Shown: positions 1 to 12,299 of the stretch, piece after piece
How the letters are laid out: each line of letters opens with the position of its first letter
Position numbering within the stretch: the stretch's first letter is position 1
Origin: Parus major
Lineage: Eukaryota; Chordata; Aves; Passeriformes; Paridae
Length of the DNA: 64,000 nucleotides
Direction: 5' to 3'
Assembly: GCF_001522545.3 (NCBI RefSeq)
Contig: NC_031779.1
Location: 854,159-918,158, forward strand
Translations under genes and position numbers: made by a program
The notes under the pieces: generated by a model
Told to the model about the DNA's origin: nothing
Databases searched by the model: none
What the model saw: the letters and a program-made list of their open reading frames with translations, nothing else

Positions 1-3000
1 ACAGTCGGAGCTATGTCGGAGCTGGGAAACCCAATGAACCTCAGGCATGGTGGGACAAAAGGAGGTGCTTCCACACTGGCTCCTCCACCATAGATGGGAA
101 ATCCAGATCTAATTATTACCTTCAGCACAACTTTCTCCCCTCCTTCCATAAAAACTAAAATATAAATCATTTGGACAGATGCAGAGGATTTGTGAAAATT
201 CTTATGGTAACTCTAGGGAGAGGCTACTGCAAGTAGCAAATCCAGCTCCCCATGGGACGATCTTGCTGGACAGAAGGAGTAAAGGAAGACAGACAGCAAA
301 GCTGTATTCCTGTTTATTCCCTGGGAGGAAGCTGAGAACAGTCAATGGATATTTCTCACACAGTTTGATGGGGTTTTTATGTTCCCTTTCTAACCTGAAC
401 CCAATTTTTCTTTCCCAAGCCATGAATTCATGTCAGGGTCAGAGAACACAGGAATGAGAGGATCCCAGATCCCACTGATGAGATCCCACTGGATAATGGC
501 TCAGACACTGCTGTACAACAACCTGCAACATGTCCATGCCCTTGGCATTCATCCCCACCCCTGGCATTTCTGCTCGGATTATAAACAACCCCAAAAATCA
601 TTCTTAAGCAATAATTTAGATCAGAAAGGTCTTCTGGAGGTCCCAAACATTATTTCAATCAGTAGAATTAAATTTATTTATTTATTTATTTTAAATGTTA
701 ATTTTAAGAAGTTTATATTTTTAAAATTTTATTTTATATTTTTTTAATAGATGCAGAAATTACAATGCTATTTTAGTAAAATGCTCCCTTGATTAATGCA
801 AAGGTCACAATGAATCCATGTCCCAAGAACAACATCTGTCCCCACTTGTAACCGGAGAGTGAGCAGGAAAACCAACTTAAAAAGCTGATGTCTCCAAATT
901 TCTTTTTATTTACCATTGTCAGCTACATCAGTTCTACCTTTAAGAGCAAAGGAAAGGAGTGATCTTGTGTAAAACACTGATTTAAGCACAGCCAGGCTGC
1001 ATTTCACAGGGCTTTAATTTAAACCCCTCCCAGCTGTCTCCAAAGCCTCTCCTCTCTGGCTCTTCTGCCATTCCATGGATCATGTCAGGTGTCAAGGCTT
1101 TTGATCAATTAATGGGGACAGAACAGGTTGCAAAGATCTTCCTCCAGGCCTGGTTTATCATGGACCAGGGTGCCCAAAATTCAGGAAGCCTCCTGGGAAT
1201 GCCCTGAACTGCAGCACTGCTCCTGTTCCATCAGTCTGAGAGACCATCCAATATTTCATCTCATGGGGTGGGGCTGGGTCCTGCTCAACCTCCTGCCTGC
1301 TCCCTCTCTTCAGGTTTTGGGTTATACTCAAAGGGGTTGTAAGCAAATATTCAACTGCTATTTTCAACCTCTGAAGGGAGGAAAACTCTGATTCAGAGCT
1401 GCAATTTATAGCTCCATTACCAAAGATACTGATATGCAGAACACAGAGTGATAACTGATTTGGGCTGTGCTAAAAAAGTATAGGCTAAACTTTTACAAAA
1501 ATCTTTCACAGGGAAAAAAAAATGTGTGCTACATAAACTTTTTGTTTTTAAAATGTTTATATTTTTCTTTAAACATCTTTTCTTTTCCCTGCAAGCTTAC
1601 AACAGAGTACAGTCACATCACAATGGACAACCAAAGACCAAGAATGATCATTTTTTAAAAAGCAAAGAAAATTCCTCCTATTTTATGAACTAGAATACAT
1701 GATTATCATGTTATTTGCACATCTCTGCCAAATAAAAATAGAGGCCACAACCACAACACTGCTACATCATGCCAAGATAATACAGAGTTAAAGCATTTGT
1801 TGGATACTTGTTACCCAGGAGGTATTAAAAAAGGAGGTTTATCCTTTTAATAGAACTGTGCACCAGAATTAAGTAAGGGGGAAAAAAGAGCTTCAGGTTT
1901 GATGTAGGATGCAAAACCAGTGGGAAAGGACGTGGAGTACCCAAGCTCACTGAAAAATTAACGGCAGCTCTTTGTGTGATACTGTTCTGCTGGAAAATAA
2001 GAAAGCAAAAATTTTTAAGAGCAATTCTCTAAAATAATAACAAAAGTCCCAGCAAGAGGTCTCTTAGCCAGCTGTAGAAATTATACAGCCCGTGCTGTAT
2101 GCTTCTACTCCTCATTTTTCCAACTGACTCAGTTAACCTGGACAAAAAGGAGAGTTAATGAAGCCCTGCTCATTTACAGCTCCTTGGTATGGATGCCATG
2201 GAAACTATTTAAAGCCAGAGAGAAAGCTGGGTTTAGGTAATTTCATCCCTGCCATGGGCAGGGACACTTCCACTGTCCCAGGCTGCTCCAAGGCCCATCC
2301 AGCCTGGCCCTCAACACTGCCAGGGATGCAGGGGCAGCCACAGCTGCTCTGGGCACCCTGTGCCAGGGCCTCAACACCCTCACAACCTTTTTTTTTCCCA
2401 ATATCCCATCTATCCCTGCCCTCTGGCAGTGGGAATCCATTGCCCCCTTGTCCTGTCCCTCCAAAGTTCCTCTCCAGCTCTCCTGGAGCCCCTTCAGGCC
2501 CTGGCAGAGGCTCTGAGCTCTCCCTGGAGCCTTCTCCTCTCCAGGTGAGCACCCCCAGCTCTCCCAGCCTGGCTCCAGAGCAGAGGGGCTCCAGCCCTGG
2601 AACAGCTCCGTGGCTCCTCTGGACTCTGCAGCAGCTGCAGCTCCTCCCTGTGCTGGGGCAGCTCTGCAGGTGGGGTCTCACCTGAGGGGCAGAGGGGCAG
2701 AATTCCCCCCTTTCCTGCTGCCCATGCTGAGGGATCAGCACAGGCCATGGCGGGTTTCTGGATTCCCAGTGCACATTTCCATGAGCTTCTCATCAATCAC
2801 TACCTCAAAATTCTTCTCCTCAGATCTGCTCTCAAATTTCCAATGCTGAAATAATCTGAGAAACACAGAGGAGACAAGGATCTCCTTGCAATGACCTGGG
2901 AGGAAAAAGAGGCCTCCACTGGTCAATGGCTGAGTTAAGGAGAGACTTACAGGGAGAGCCTGGGGGGAATCATGCAGTGAACAAGAGTGTGGCTCAACAG

Positions 3001-3394
3001 CCTCCAGAACTCCCAGCCATAGACTAAAACCTCCCCTTGGCTCCTGAGCCTGAGGCAAACCTTTCACTCCACATCTACTGCTCAGCCCCCACCCCATCCC
3101 AGCTAAAACATTCCCCTTTCCTGCCTTAACTCCTGTCTGAAGAGATGTTGCTTTTCAGGTTCATTAAAAGTTTGACATCAGGATTAAGGAGAGCTCAGCT
3201 GGCTTGAAGGCAGCTCAGGTGTATCCACACCTCAGCACCCACCTTGGATACACCAATATTTCCATAACAGTGGATTTGAATAAGCTAAAATCTGAGTTTT
3301 TATTACCTATTCCAATTTTGGGAAAGACACTGGCCAAAGCACAGAACAGCTCAGTGCAGCCTGTTTAGGTTTGGGTACACCCAGCACCACTTAC
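1..3394 (-). other. MYO9A: MYO9A intron 3, first part (runs off the left edge)
   Basis: This is the sequence downstream of the donor of the 95-nt motor exon on the minus strand. The intron begins GTAAGT at 3394 and is not closed inside the window. I looked on the minus strand for the next motor exon, which should begin with the conserved A-Y-V-E-K-Y segment, and did not find it, so it must lie beyond base 1. Apart from one CR1 fragment (2240-2752) the stretch is ordinary AT-rich intron with short T-rich and A-rich runs near 660-750 and 1500-1570. Its short open frames look like chance. Confidence 0.85.
2240..2752 (-). repeat. CR1 LINE fragment, 3' portion, minus orientation
   Basis: The plus strand reads the complement of the CR1 3' region: the 'ccctgccatgggcagggac' block, then 'ggggcagccacagctgctct', then the cytosine-rich block ending in 'ccaggtgagcacccccagc'. 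The element therefore lies on the minus strand with its 3' end at the left. The terminal octamer-like tail is badly eroded. Open reading frames over this block on both strands (the longest runs 2205-2774) are by-products of its GC-rich composition. Edges are approximate. Confidence 0.9.
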
Positions 3395-3489
3395 CCCCGC
3401 ACGGTGCCCGTCTCCTGGTAATTCACCTGGATGAATTTGCCAAAGCGACTCGAGTTGTTGTTATGGGCTGTTTTTGCATTTCCAAATGC
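3395..3489 (-). CDS. MYO9A: MYO9A coding exon: motor domain switch I (95 nt, phase 0 to phase 2)
   Basis: On the minus strand this exon follows a good acceptor (pyrimidine-rich tract, then CACAG at 3494-3490) and ends at a strong donor, GG|GTAAGT, at 3395/3394. It translates in frame from the preceding coding exon as 31 residues plus two bases of a glycine codon. It begins [19 protein letters not shown], the invariant myosin switch I segment that senses the gamma-phosphate of ATP, and continues to a T-G-T-V-R-G end. Numbered from the start codon at 32928 it covers residues 282-312 and part of 313. The exon is too short for a conventional open-frame search. At 95 nt it is not a multiple of three, so skipping it would shift the frame. 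The match is to class IX myosins; the neighbouring exon decides for MYO9A over MYO9B. Confidence 0.96.
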
Positions 3490-6483
3490 CTGTGAAAAGA
3501 GGAAGATGCCATCATTGCACTGGAAAAGCCTCACCTGATTTCCATGGGTGTCACTCACAACTGAACTTGGGGGATTTTCCTATCATTTCATATAAAAAAA
3601 AGGGAACGGGGCAAGTTTTTTAAGTGGTTCACAAAATAATCCAACGAGCTGCTGGGGACCATGCTCCTTTGCAAGCTGGTGCTCATAAAGAGAAACTAAA
3701 CACTGGTTAAAAATAAAGTGTGAGCTGTGCAGAAGAGATTTAATGTTTGAAGTTATTGCAGTCTGCATTAAAGCTGTGCTTTATTCATTTAAATAAATAT
3801 ACAAATACCCTGCTCCAACAAGACTCTACATTTTAATGAGCTAGAGGAAGCTGCTTTTTAATTATATGTGGAATTAGGAGGGAAAATGCTTTGAAGGCTA
3901 CTCAGATGTTAGACAATGTCATACACAGCACTGGCATAACCCAGAGTATTTTCAGCATTTCAGACACCCTTGTTTCCATTTGCTGCTGTTGCTTTTCAAA
4001 AATCAAAATGCTTTTAAGTCTTTATTATGCAAACCTTTTATTCCAGCCCTGCCTTACCAAAGCACTGACTGGAGAGAGTCCTTTTTGCCATTTAAAAGAA
4101 ATCTCTGAACTGAAACTGCTGTTTGCAGTTGTGCCTAAATCACTTTCGTAATCATCCGGGCCACGGTGACAGAATCTGCAAAGCCACCAGGTCCAATTAA
4201 TGCTTCATTTATTAAACCAGTTTTCATAACCACACACCTCTTCTTCTAAGTCAAATTTATTTAAGGTAATCATAATTTCAGAGATAATTTCCAAGTGTTG
4301 CTCATGTCTGGGCATTTTGTGCTGAGGCTTAACATCAGAGCTCAGGTCCCAATAGATTTATTCCCTGCTCAGCTATTTATTAGAAAAGATTAAAAAGGCT
4401 TTCCATCTATAATCTGAAGCTTTTCAAATGACCTTTGTGGATTAAACTTCCCAACTAAAAGCAGAATATAAAGGCCAAACAAAATGAGACCTTGGAGAAA
4501 GGGCATTGGACACATCCTGTAAGTGCATGAGCCGGTTCCCTTCCCAGGCTGATTTATTTCCCAATTTGCTCAGATTTGATGATTTAAGAACCCACAAAGG
4601 TTTGCCATGGAATAACAACAAGATTTCCCCCCCTATATGAATACAGGGATTTGTTTAAACTCCAGCTACTGCATATGGATCTGCTTTAGTTGACTGAAGC
4701 AGGTTCTGGGAGAGCCGAAACCTGCCGAGCAAACAGGTTATTCTGGAATGATGATTCCAGAGCTGCAGCTCAGGAGCCCTGCAGAGAATTCACATCTTTT
4801 CAGGCTCTTCACACTTCTTTCTTGATTATTTGTTCCAAAAATCCTCCCTGCACCCAGCGTCCCCCCTCAACTCACCCTGCAGAGGACACTGAAGGCACCC
4901 ACACCTCCCTTGAAGCTCCAAATCTCCCCTGGAAAATCCAGTCATCCTCTCCCCAAACCAGGAATTTTGGTATTAAAAGACAGGATGGTGTTTAAGATTT
5001 CCAGAGGATTTACCTCCAGGTATTTCAGCGAGCAGAGACACAGCAAGAAGCTTTTAAGCAGAATATTCAGGACATGCAAGTGCATCACCTTATATTTAGG
5101 TATCAGTTTTAAATTGTGTTAATTAGGTTATGAGCATTTCTCTGCTATGGGATCACTCATGTTGTAAGAAACCATCTTAAAGCAATGAGATAAAATTTCT
5201 ATACACCTAATTAACATTGCTTGTTAGAGAAGCAGCAAGATGAACCTGAACAGACCAAAGAGGAGGCAGCAGAGTTTTATACAATCTCATATAATAAATT
5301 TTCATAAAATTTAATAAAGAATTTAAGCAAAGAACAATATTAAGATCTTCTAGTTCAATTCCCTGTAATTCTACCCTAAGTAAATGCTCACAGAGACAAA
5401 GTGCATTGATTAAGATTTCTTTGGGAAGAGCCTTACTCAGGGATCAATCTTTCTTATTCTGTAGCAAGGAAATTTAGGGAAAAACATTTCAAATATAGGA
5501 GCGGGGAACAGCAAGATTCCTCTTATTTTATGAGCTTTTTTGGAGATGAATGTGCCAGACCACATGATATGTTATAACCCAAATGTCTCCAGAAATCACA
5601 GCCCATAATGTCCCTCTTTCATGCATTTTTCTTTCGTGCTGATATAAATGAGAAAGGTCTTTGGGTGACTCTCCAGGTCCAGCACGCTGGGAACAGGCCA
5701 ACAAGTAGCTGGAGAAACGTCTGGTGTTTGATTTGAGACAACTTAATACATTTTTGTTTGCTTTACTCACAGGGTTTCTTTAGCAGGACTGTTGGGCTAT
5801 AAAAAAATGCTATTAATTCAATTTATACGTGTCTAATCCATACAGACCCGACCAGAACACCCTGTCCCCTGGAAGCAGGGCAGAATATAATAGTTCAACC
5901 TCAGAAAACAACTTTTAACTTCTCTAAAACAAATTATCTTCTGTTCATTTGATTGCCCTTTACTGACTCATTGATTCGAGGCTGCTGAGCAGCTCAATGG
6001 ACAAAACTCCATAACAGCATTCCGAGGATTCTTGGGGAGACCAAAGCTTTTACTGGCCAGGGCTCAACATTTGGAAGGAAACAAAATTCAATATGTTCCT
6101 CTGTAGGAGCTGGGAGTCCCTCTGGACTCGGAGGGTGATCCAGCAGTTTGGAGAAGGTTGGAGAGAGCAGCTCCATTCCTCCTCCTCCAGCCCTCCTGCA
6201 CAAAGAGCTGCCTATCGGGACTAGGGAAAAAAAGAGATTAACAGTTTCCTGCCTAAATGCTCCACGTTCCTCCTGATGCCAGAGGCTTGCAGCCTCCTCG
6301 ATCTCGACTGAATATTGATGCAATCTGGATTCATTCCAGATTACAGTCAGAATAAGGATTATTTTAATGTCTTTCCTGAAAAAAAGGTTACCTTCCAAAC
6401 CTCAGCAACCGGGAAAACACCATGGTGACTTGTTCTTACCTGGCAATAAAACACTGTTCTGTAGATCATATAAACTGAATGTT

Positions 6484-6555
6484 ATTCCTCCATAGAATAA
6501 CAGCAATATTCTCCTACAGAATAACAGCTGCATTCCCTTATGGAATAGCAGCTTC
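6484..6555. repeat. Three-copy minisatellite, unit about 24 bp
   Basis: Three consecutive degenerate copies of an ATTCYnnnTAnAGAATAACAGC-like unit occur at 6484-6506, 6507-6531 and 6532-6555. Each ends in a variant of GAATAACAGC. The unit length varies between 23 and 25 bp and copies differ at several positions, so the array is old. Confidence 0.8.
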
Positions 6556-7079
6556 TGTGGTGAAAGAACAAGTGGAAATACAGGCCTTTGCCAACATATT
6601 TTAGGTCCCCAGCCCTAAGAGGAGCCTTTAGCCCTCACCCTTAGAGGGAAAAATAAAAACATCATCTTCTCTTTGCTGTGCAGGATAAGAAATATATTAA
6701 TAGACAAGAGTTTTTAAATGGCTCCCCATTAACCTGAAATGCAAATTGAATTTTTTAGAAAGCCATATCATGAATATACCAAGAGAAATGCAAGTCAACT
6801 GCTTAAACTGCCATTGTGGAATACTTTTAATAATTATATTCCATAGAGGGGCACAGAAGGGACTGGGAGCAAAATTCCATCAAGCTCATTAATGCCAGGG
6901 AGAAGAAACAGGTTAATATCAGACAAGACAGTGCTGGAAGATTTGTATTCCCTGGTTTACTTGAAACTGGGAGTTCATTAATCAAATGTATTCAAAAAGT
7001 ATGAATGACTTGTAACCGTGTGAACACGTTGGGAACAGCTTTGCTAAAATCTATTTCCCACCAAGTAACATAAATACAG

Positions 7080-7495
7080 AAGGGGCTGGAACAGCAGGAG
7101 CAGCTGGGGGAGCTGGGAAAGGGGCTCAGCCTGGAGAAAAGGAGGCTCAGGAAGGACCTTCTGGCTCTGCCAGACAGGAGGGGGCAACTGGGGAGGTCAG
7201 GCTCTGCTCCCAGGGAACAGGGACAGGATGAGAGGAAATGGCATCAAGTAGTGCCAGGGGAAGTTTAGGTGGGATATTAGGAAAAAAACCACCACATGAA
7301 GGGTTGTAAAGCATTGGAACAGACTGCCCAGGGATGTGCTGGAGTCCCCATCCTGGGAAGTGCTCAGATAAAGACTGCATGGGGCACCTCAAGGACATGG
7401 CTTGGTGATGAACGTGGTGGTGGTGCTGGGTGATTGTTGTATGGAAAATCCTAAAGGCATTTTCCCATCTTAACCCTCCCCAGATTCCATGATGG
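7080..7495 (+). repeat. CR1 LINE fragment, 3' portion, plus orientation
   Basis: The block reads in CR1 sense order: 'ctcagcctggagaaaaggag', then 'gggacaggatgagaggaaat', then 'gcattggaacagactgccca', then the '3-prime' block 'gacatggcttggtgatg'. It ends near an ATTCCATGAT-like tail at about 7483-7494. It is an old copy with many substitutions. It is one of the minority on the strand opposite to MYO9A transcription. Confidence 0.88.
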
Positions 7496-8530
7496 ACATC
7501 AGATGTGCATTGCCACAGCTTCTGTTGGAGAAACCCAACGTGTGCATCCACAAAGAGCGGTGGTTTCAAACATCCCCTGTCATTTATTTCCAGATCTGAG
7601 GGCTGTTTATACCAAAATCCTATACATTATGCTTGGAAAAAATAAAAATAAAAAATCCATAAACACCTTTATTCCAAATGAAAAAAACATACAGGGAAGA
7701 AAAAAAATATATTGGAATTTTTGAAATTTAATGTCTTTTTTATGTGTCCAGGGCATTCACAAACTTCTTCCTCCTCCTGAAACATATACAGCAGGATGAT
7801 AAAGATCATTTTGCCTAGTTTTCATTCCACCCAAAACCAAGCTCCCAGCACTCTTCTTGCCCTATTATATTGCTTTTTAACAGAACTATATTGAATTATG
7901 CCCAGAACATAAACTGCACGTACACTGCTTAAGTTAGAACTGTGCTAAATCCCTTCCCATTATTGCTCCTGCTCTGGGAAGAGCTTTTAAACCTGAAGCT
8001 CCCACCTCCTGATAAAATCTTCCAGCCCAAACTGTTTTGCTAAAACAACCCTATTTTGACGGATCTTTGCGACTTTCAATCTCCACGAGGAGCCACTTCG
8101 ATGCAGAGAGATCACGGCCCCTAAGGAAGCACCAAAGACGAAAGGTATGAGGTACAACTTGAATGGCTGCAAAGAAAAACAGTTTTTATGGGAACCCCCC
8201 AAGCTGTGGTTCAACAGTAATACAGAAAATCTAATTTCCAGCAGCTAAATGTGACTTGAAGAGCCAACACCTCAGGTTTTGCTCTCTCGGCTGTGGCTCC
8301 GTGTCCCACACTGACGGATGAGGCCAGCGGTGCTTTTGTGGTCAAAATCACAAACCACAGATTATTTATAGTGTTTGTGCTGCAGGGCCTGAGCAGGGCC
8401 TGAGCCTGCCCTGCAGCCCTGAGCTGCCACACACTGACCTTTAAAGGCCTGCAAATGTTCCTACCTCGCTGCTCTTTGCTTCAAGGGGTCACCGCAGTGC
8501 CCTGAAGAGCAAACACGGGATTTCCATTTC

Positions 8531-8962
8531 ACAGAACACAGAACCACAGGGTGCTTTGGGCTGGAAAAGACCTGGAACATCATCCAGAGCCACCCCCTGC
8601 CATGGCCAGGGACACCTTCCACCAGCCCAGGCTGCTCCAAGCCCCATCCAACCTGGCCTGGAACGTTTCCAGAGATCCAGGGGCAGCCACAGCTGCTCTG
8701 GCCAACCTGTGCCAGGGCCTCACCAGCCTCATAGGAAAAAAATTCTTCCTAATATCCAATCTAAATCTCTCCTTTTTAGTTTAAAACTGTTCCACCCTTG
8801 TTCTGTCACTCCATCCCCTGTCCCATGTCCCTCTCCAGCTCTCCTGGAGCCCCCAGAGCCTTCTCCTGTCCAGGTGAGCACCCCCAGCTCTCCCAGCCTG
8901 GCTCCAGAGCAGAGGGGCTCCAGGCCTTGGAGCATCTCTGTGGCCTTCTCTGAACTCTCAAA
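8531..8962 (-). repeat. CR1 LINE fragment with intact 3' end, minus orientation
   Basis: The left end shows the tail complement 'cagaacacagaaccacaggg' followed by 'tttgggctggaaaagacc' and the 'cccctgccatggccagggac' block, so this is a minus-strand copy with its 3' end preserved. Compared with the copies at 2240 and 35530 it lacks a segment of roughly 36 bp between 'ctcctggagcccc' and 'agagccttctcctgtccagg', which suggests an internal deletion or a different subfamily. Confidence 0.92.
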
Positions 8963-9921
8963 CCAAAACATGACAAAGCAACTTAAATTCAAGGTGTTTA
9001 ACGACAAAATACCGTTTTTTTGTTGTTTGTTTAAAAATTGGTGATATTTGTCTCCAACATTTTAGAGCAAGCATGTCCTGGCTGTGGACATGAACAGAAC
9101 CTAATCCTACATCAGTCTTTGACAGCAAACACAGCAGAACATCTCCTTGGTGGTGTTTGCTTCCTGTGGTAGCTGAATTTTTTACTTATGAGCTTCTCAA
9201 ACCCATGGAGTTTCCTGCTTTTTCCCATTAAATCAATACTCAATTTTTAAGCATGTGCAGCACCCAAAATGTGCCTGTCCTGTGCCTGCTCTTCACCACC
9301 CACAAAAGAATCTTTTAAATGCATGACCTGCAGATACTTCAGATGGGGAAAGTCTGGAGGATAAAGACACCTGGGAAGTGCTGATGAGACCCTTCCTCTC
9401 CCTCCTGCCCCTACGAAGGACATGGAAAACAGGTCCATATGGCTTGCAGAGACTGCCCAAAGGGCCAACACCTTATTTAAGGGACCTCCCCACACCAAGA
9501 AAACATTCCATTCGTTGCATTTATGAAGTTAAAAATGCTCTTCATCCCTTCACTGACACTTCACTGTCAATGACAGTGCAGCCACCACTCCATGGAATTA
9601 AACTCAGTGGGATTCTTCCAATAAAAAACACACTAAATCCTTCATTCCATAATTACAATTACTGAACAGCAGCCAAGTGAGTTCTACCCATTAACAGACA
9701 AACCCTCTTGTAATTAAACTGATGTGTAAAATACAACTCTCATGGTACAAACTATAAAATATCTTTTAAAATATTTTTTTTTTCTCATTACAGACAGTTT
9801 ATGCCAACTAAAAATGTCTTGTCATGGTAAGACATTGCACTGACCCTACCTGGGATGAAAACTGAGATTATTCAAGGATAGCACCTTCCCCCTCTGGGGA
9901 ATCATGTCAGCATCCTGGAAT

Positions 9922-10215
9922 GGAGAATCATGGAATCACAGAGTATCTTCCACAGAGACCATGGAGTCCAACTGCTGTCCCTGCACAGGACACCACAATA
10001 ATCCCCTTTCCCTGAGAGCACTGTCCACGCTGCTGGGGCTCTGGGAGCCTTGGGGCCGTGACCATTCCCTGGGGAGCCTGTTGAGTGCCTGAACCTGCTC
10101 TGTGGGAAGAACCTTTCCCTGATATCCAACCCAGCTCCTCCTGACACAGCTCCAGCTGTTCCCTCAGGTCCTGTCCCTGGTTACCACAGAAGAGCTCAGT
10201 GCCTGGAGAAATTAA
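9922..10215 (-). repeat. CR1-like LINE fragment, minus orientation, divergent subfamily
   Basis: It starts with the tail complement 'gagaatcatggaatcacaga' and continues through 'ggagtccaactgctgtccct' and 'gaacctttccctgatatcca' to 'ctgttccctcaggtcctgtc'. The order matches the CR1 3' region, but the wording differs from the other copies in the window, so it belongs to another CR1 subfamily. Edges are approximate. Confidence 0.85.
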
Positions 10216-11624
10216 ACAACAAATTTTTTGCAACAACTTGTCTTAAAATCCAGGCTCAGCTATGACCACGTGTCCTTGTGCACATCGAGTTTGCACTCCC
10301 CAATACAAATATGGGAGAGAAGGACTTTAAATGGGAGAGCAGCAACTTAGAAAAGGTTTAGGAGTCAATTTAGTTGAAGTGCCAATGTGATGGAAATATC
10401 CAGAGCACCAATATGGGGTAAAATACCTGAGATAAACCCTATAAACATCACTACAGCACACTGTTGTTTGGGAGATGCGATGCAGAGGCTCTACCAGCTA
10501 TGTAAGAAATAGGATTTAGTGTCTGCATTCCTGGCAAACACTTCAGTGTTGGCAGAATATTCCTCCTTTTCCCATGTTTAAGCACAGGATCAGACCACTG
10601 CAGCTTCTTCCTTTCAAATGATACTGTGGAAAAAAAGGAATTGCCATGAAATCACAATGCAAGAAAACAAAACCTCAGAACCCAACCAAAGCCTCTGACC
10701 TAAGCCCTCTTCCCAAACAGGGACAGTTTTCCTACGCAAGGGAAATAATGGGAAAAAAGCCCGGCTGAGCTGGCAGTCACCAACAACGTCTGTACAACGG
10801 ATCCTGGAGGCAGAGGCTGCCAAATCCCTACGGTCTGGCAGACATTCCTGCTCCTCTGCTCAGACATTCATGTTTTTGTGAGCAGGGTGGACAACCCTGG
10901 GAAGAACAGCCAAAGGCTCGTGTTTTCCAGCAAACTTGCACACATTGGCCAGCAAATATTTGGGCGGAAAAAAATCTTCATCCTAGGTTGAGCTTTGGAT
11001 TTAAAGAAGCATCTCAAAATGAAGCTGGGAAACTTGGTGTTATTACAGTGTCTCTCCAACTCCCAACATTCATATTCTGCAGCCAAAGAACAAACTTTAC
11101 TCCATCAAATGCAAGCAGCAAGTGTTCAACAGGTGCCAGGACTGAGAAAAATCTCCTTATTGTTGCTTCAAATGATTTTTTCATAGGATAAAGACATAAA
11201 ATAATGACAATAAAACAGCAATAGCAATAAAGTGACCACTTGGAAACAAGTCACAGCTAAAGGAGGAGGTTTTACATTCCCCAGTCAGCAATACAAGTAC
11301 TGTAAACAAGCTGCAGTGGGAACAAAGCAGCACTGATAGAATGACAATGGATAAAAACCCATCAATGTATATATTTCAAGTGATGATTGAGGAGGTTATA
11401 ACCTATATAACAGCTTACATTATGCATTGCAACATCAAGCCATATCACAATTTCCTTCTCCCCTTTCATAATCCCCTTATGCAGAGCTGGATCAAGTGCA
11501 GCGATGCAGCACAAACTGCAGCTGCTGCAAATAAAACCTGTCTGCCATTGCTAGCAACAGCCTCACACAGGGCCAGGAGCACTGCTGCCTTCCTTCACTT
11601 TAAATAAAGGACTGCTGCAAATAA

Positions 11625-12290
11625 AGGAGTGAGAGCAGCCCCGGGGGAATTTTGGGACGTTGGTGGAGGAGAAGAGGGGAAGAGCTGCCCTGGCAGCCCC
11701 AAACCCCCCATGGCCTGGGCTGAACTCACAGCAAGGGCAGCAGGGCAGGGGAGGATTCTGTCCCTCTGCTCCACTCAGGTGAAACCTCACTGCAGAGCTG
11801 CCTCAGCCCTGGGTCCAGCACAGGGAGGACCTGGAGCTGCTGCAGAGAGTCCAGAGGAGGCCATGGAGAGGCTTTGAGGGCTGGAGCCCCTCTGCTCTGG
11901 AGCCAGGCTGGGAGAGCTGGGAGTGCTCAGAGAGGGGAGAAGGCTCCAGGGAGAGCTCAGAGGCCCTGCCAGGGCCTGAAGGGGCTCCAGGAGAGCTGGA
12001 GAGGGACTGGGGACAAGGGCTGGAGGAACAAGAATAAGGGGAAATGACTTCCCACTGCCAGAGGGCAGGGTTAGATGGATCTTGGGAAGGAATTCCTGGC
12101 TGGGAGGATGGTGAGGCCCGGGCACAGATTTCCTAGGGCAGCTGTGGCTGCCTCTGGATCCTTGGAAGTGTTCCAGGACAGGCTGGATGGGCCTTGGAAC
12201 ACCATGGGCAGGTGTCCCTGCCTTTAGCAGGGTTTGGAACAAGATGGGCTTTAAGGTCCTTCCAACCCAAAACATGCTGCAATTCCATGA
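11625..12290 (+). repeat. CR1 LINE fragment, longest in the window, plus orientation
   Basis: The block reads continuously in CR1 sense from an internal point ('gggcagcagggcaggggagg') through 'agagtccagaggaggccatg', 'ggctccagggagagctcaga' and 'tggatgggccttggaacacc' to the 3' end 'taaggtccttccaacccaaa', followed by 'attccatgat'. It is about 665 bp, 5'-truncated as usual for CR1, and is one of the better-preserved copies. The minus-strand open frame 11787-12389 is a shadow of this repeat. Confidence 0.93.
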
Positions 12291-12299
12291 TAACAAACA

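Noticed and set aside
2205..2774. 189-residue minus-strand open frame with overlapping frames on the other strand
   Set aside because: It lies inside a CR1 fragment. The translation follows from GC-rich repeat sequence and is not the CR1 reverse transcriptase frame in any recognisable stretch.
1..3394. Next MYO9A motor exon (A-Y-V-E-K-Y segment)
   Set aside because: I searched the minus strand for it and did not find it; it must lie beyond the left edge.
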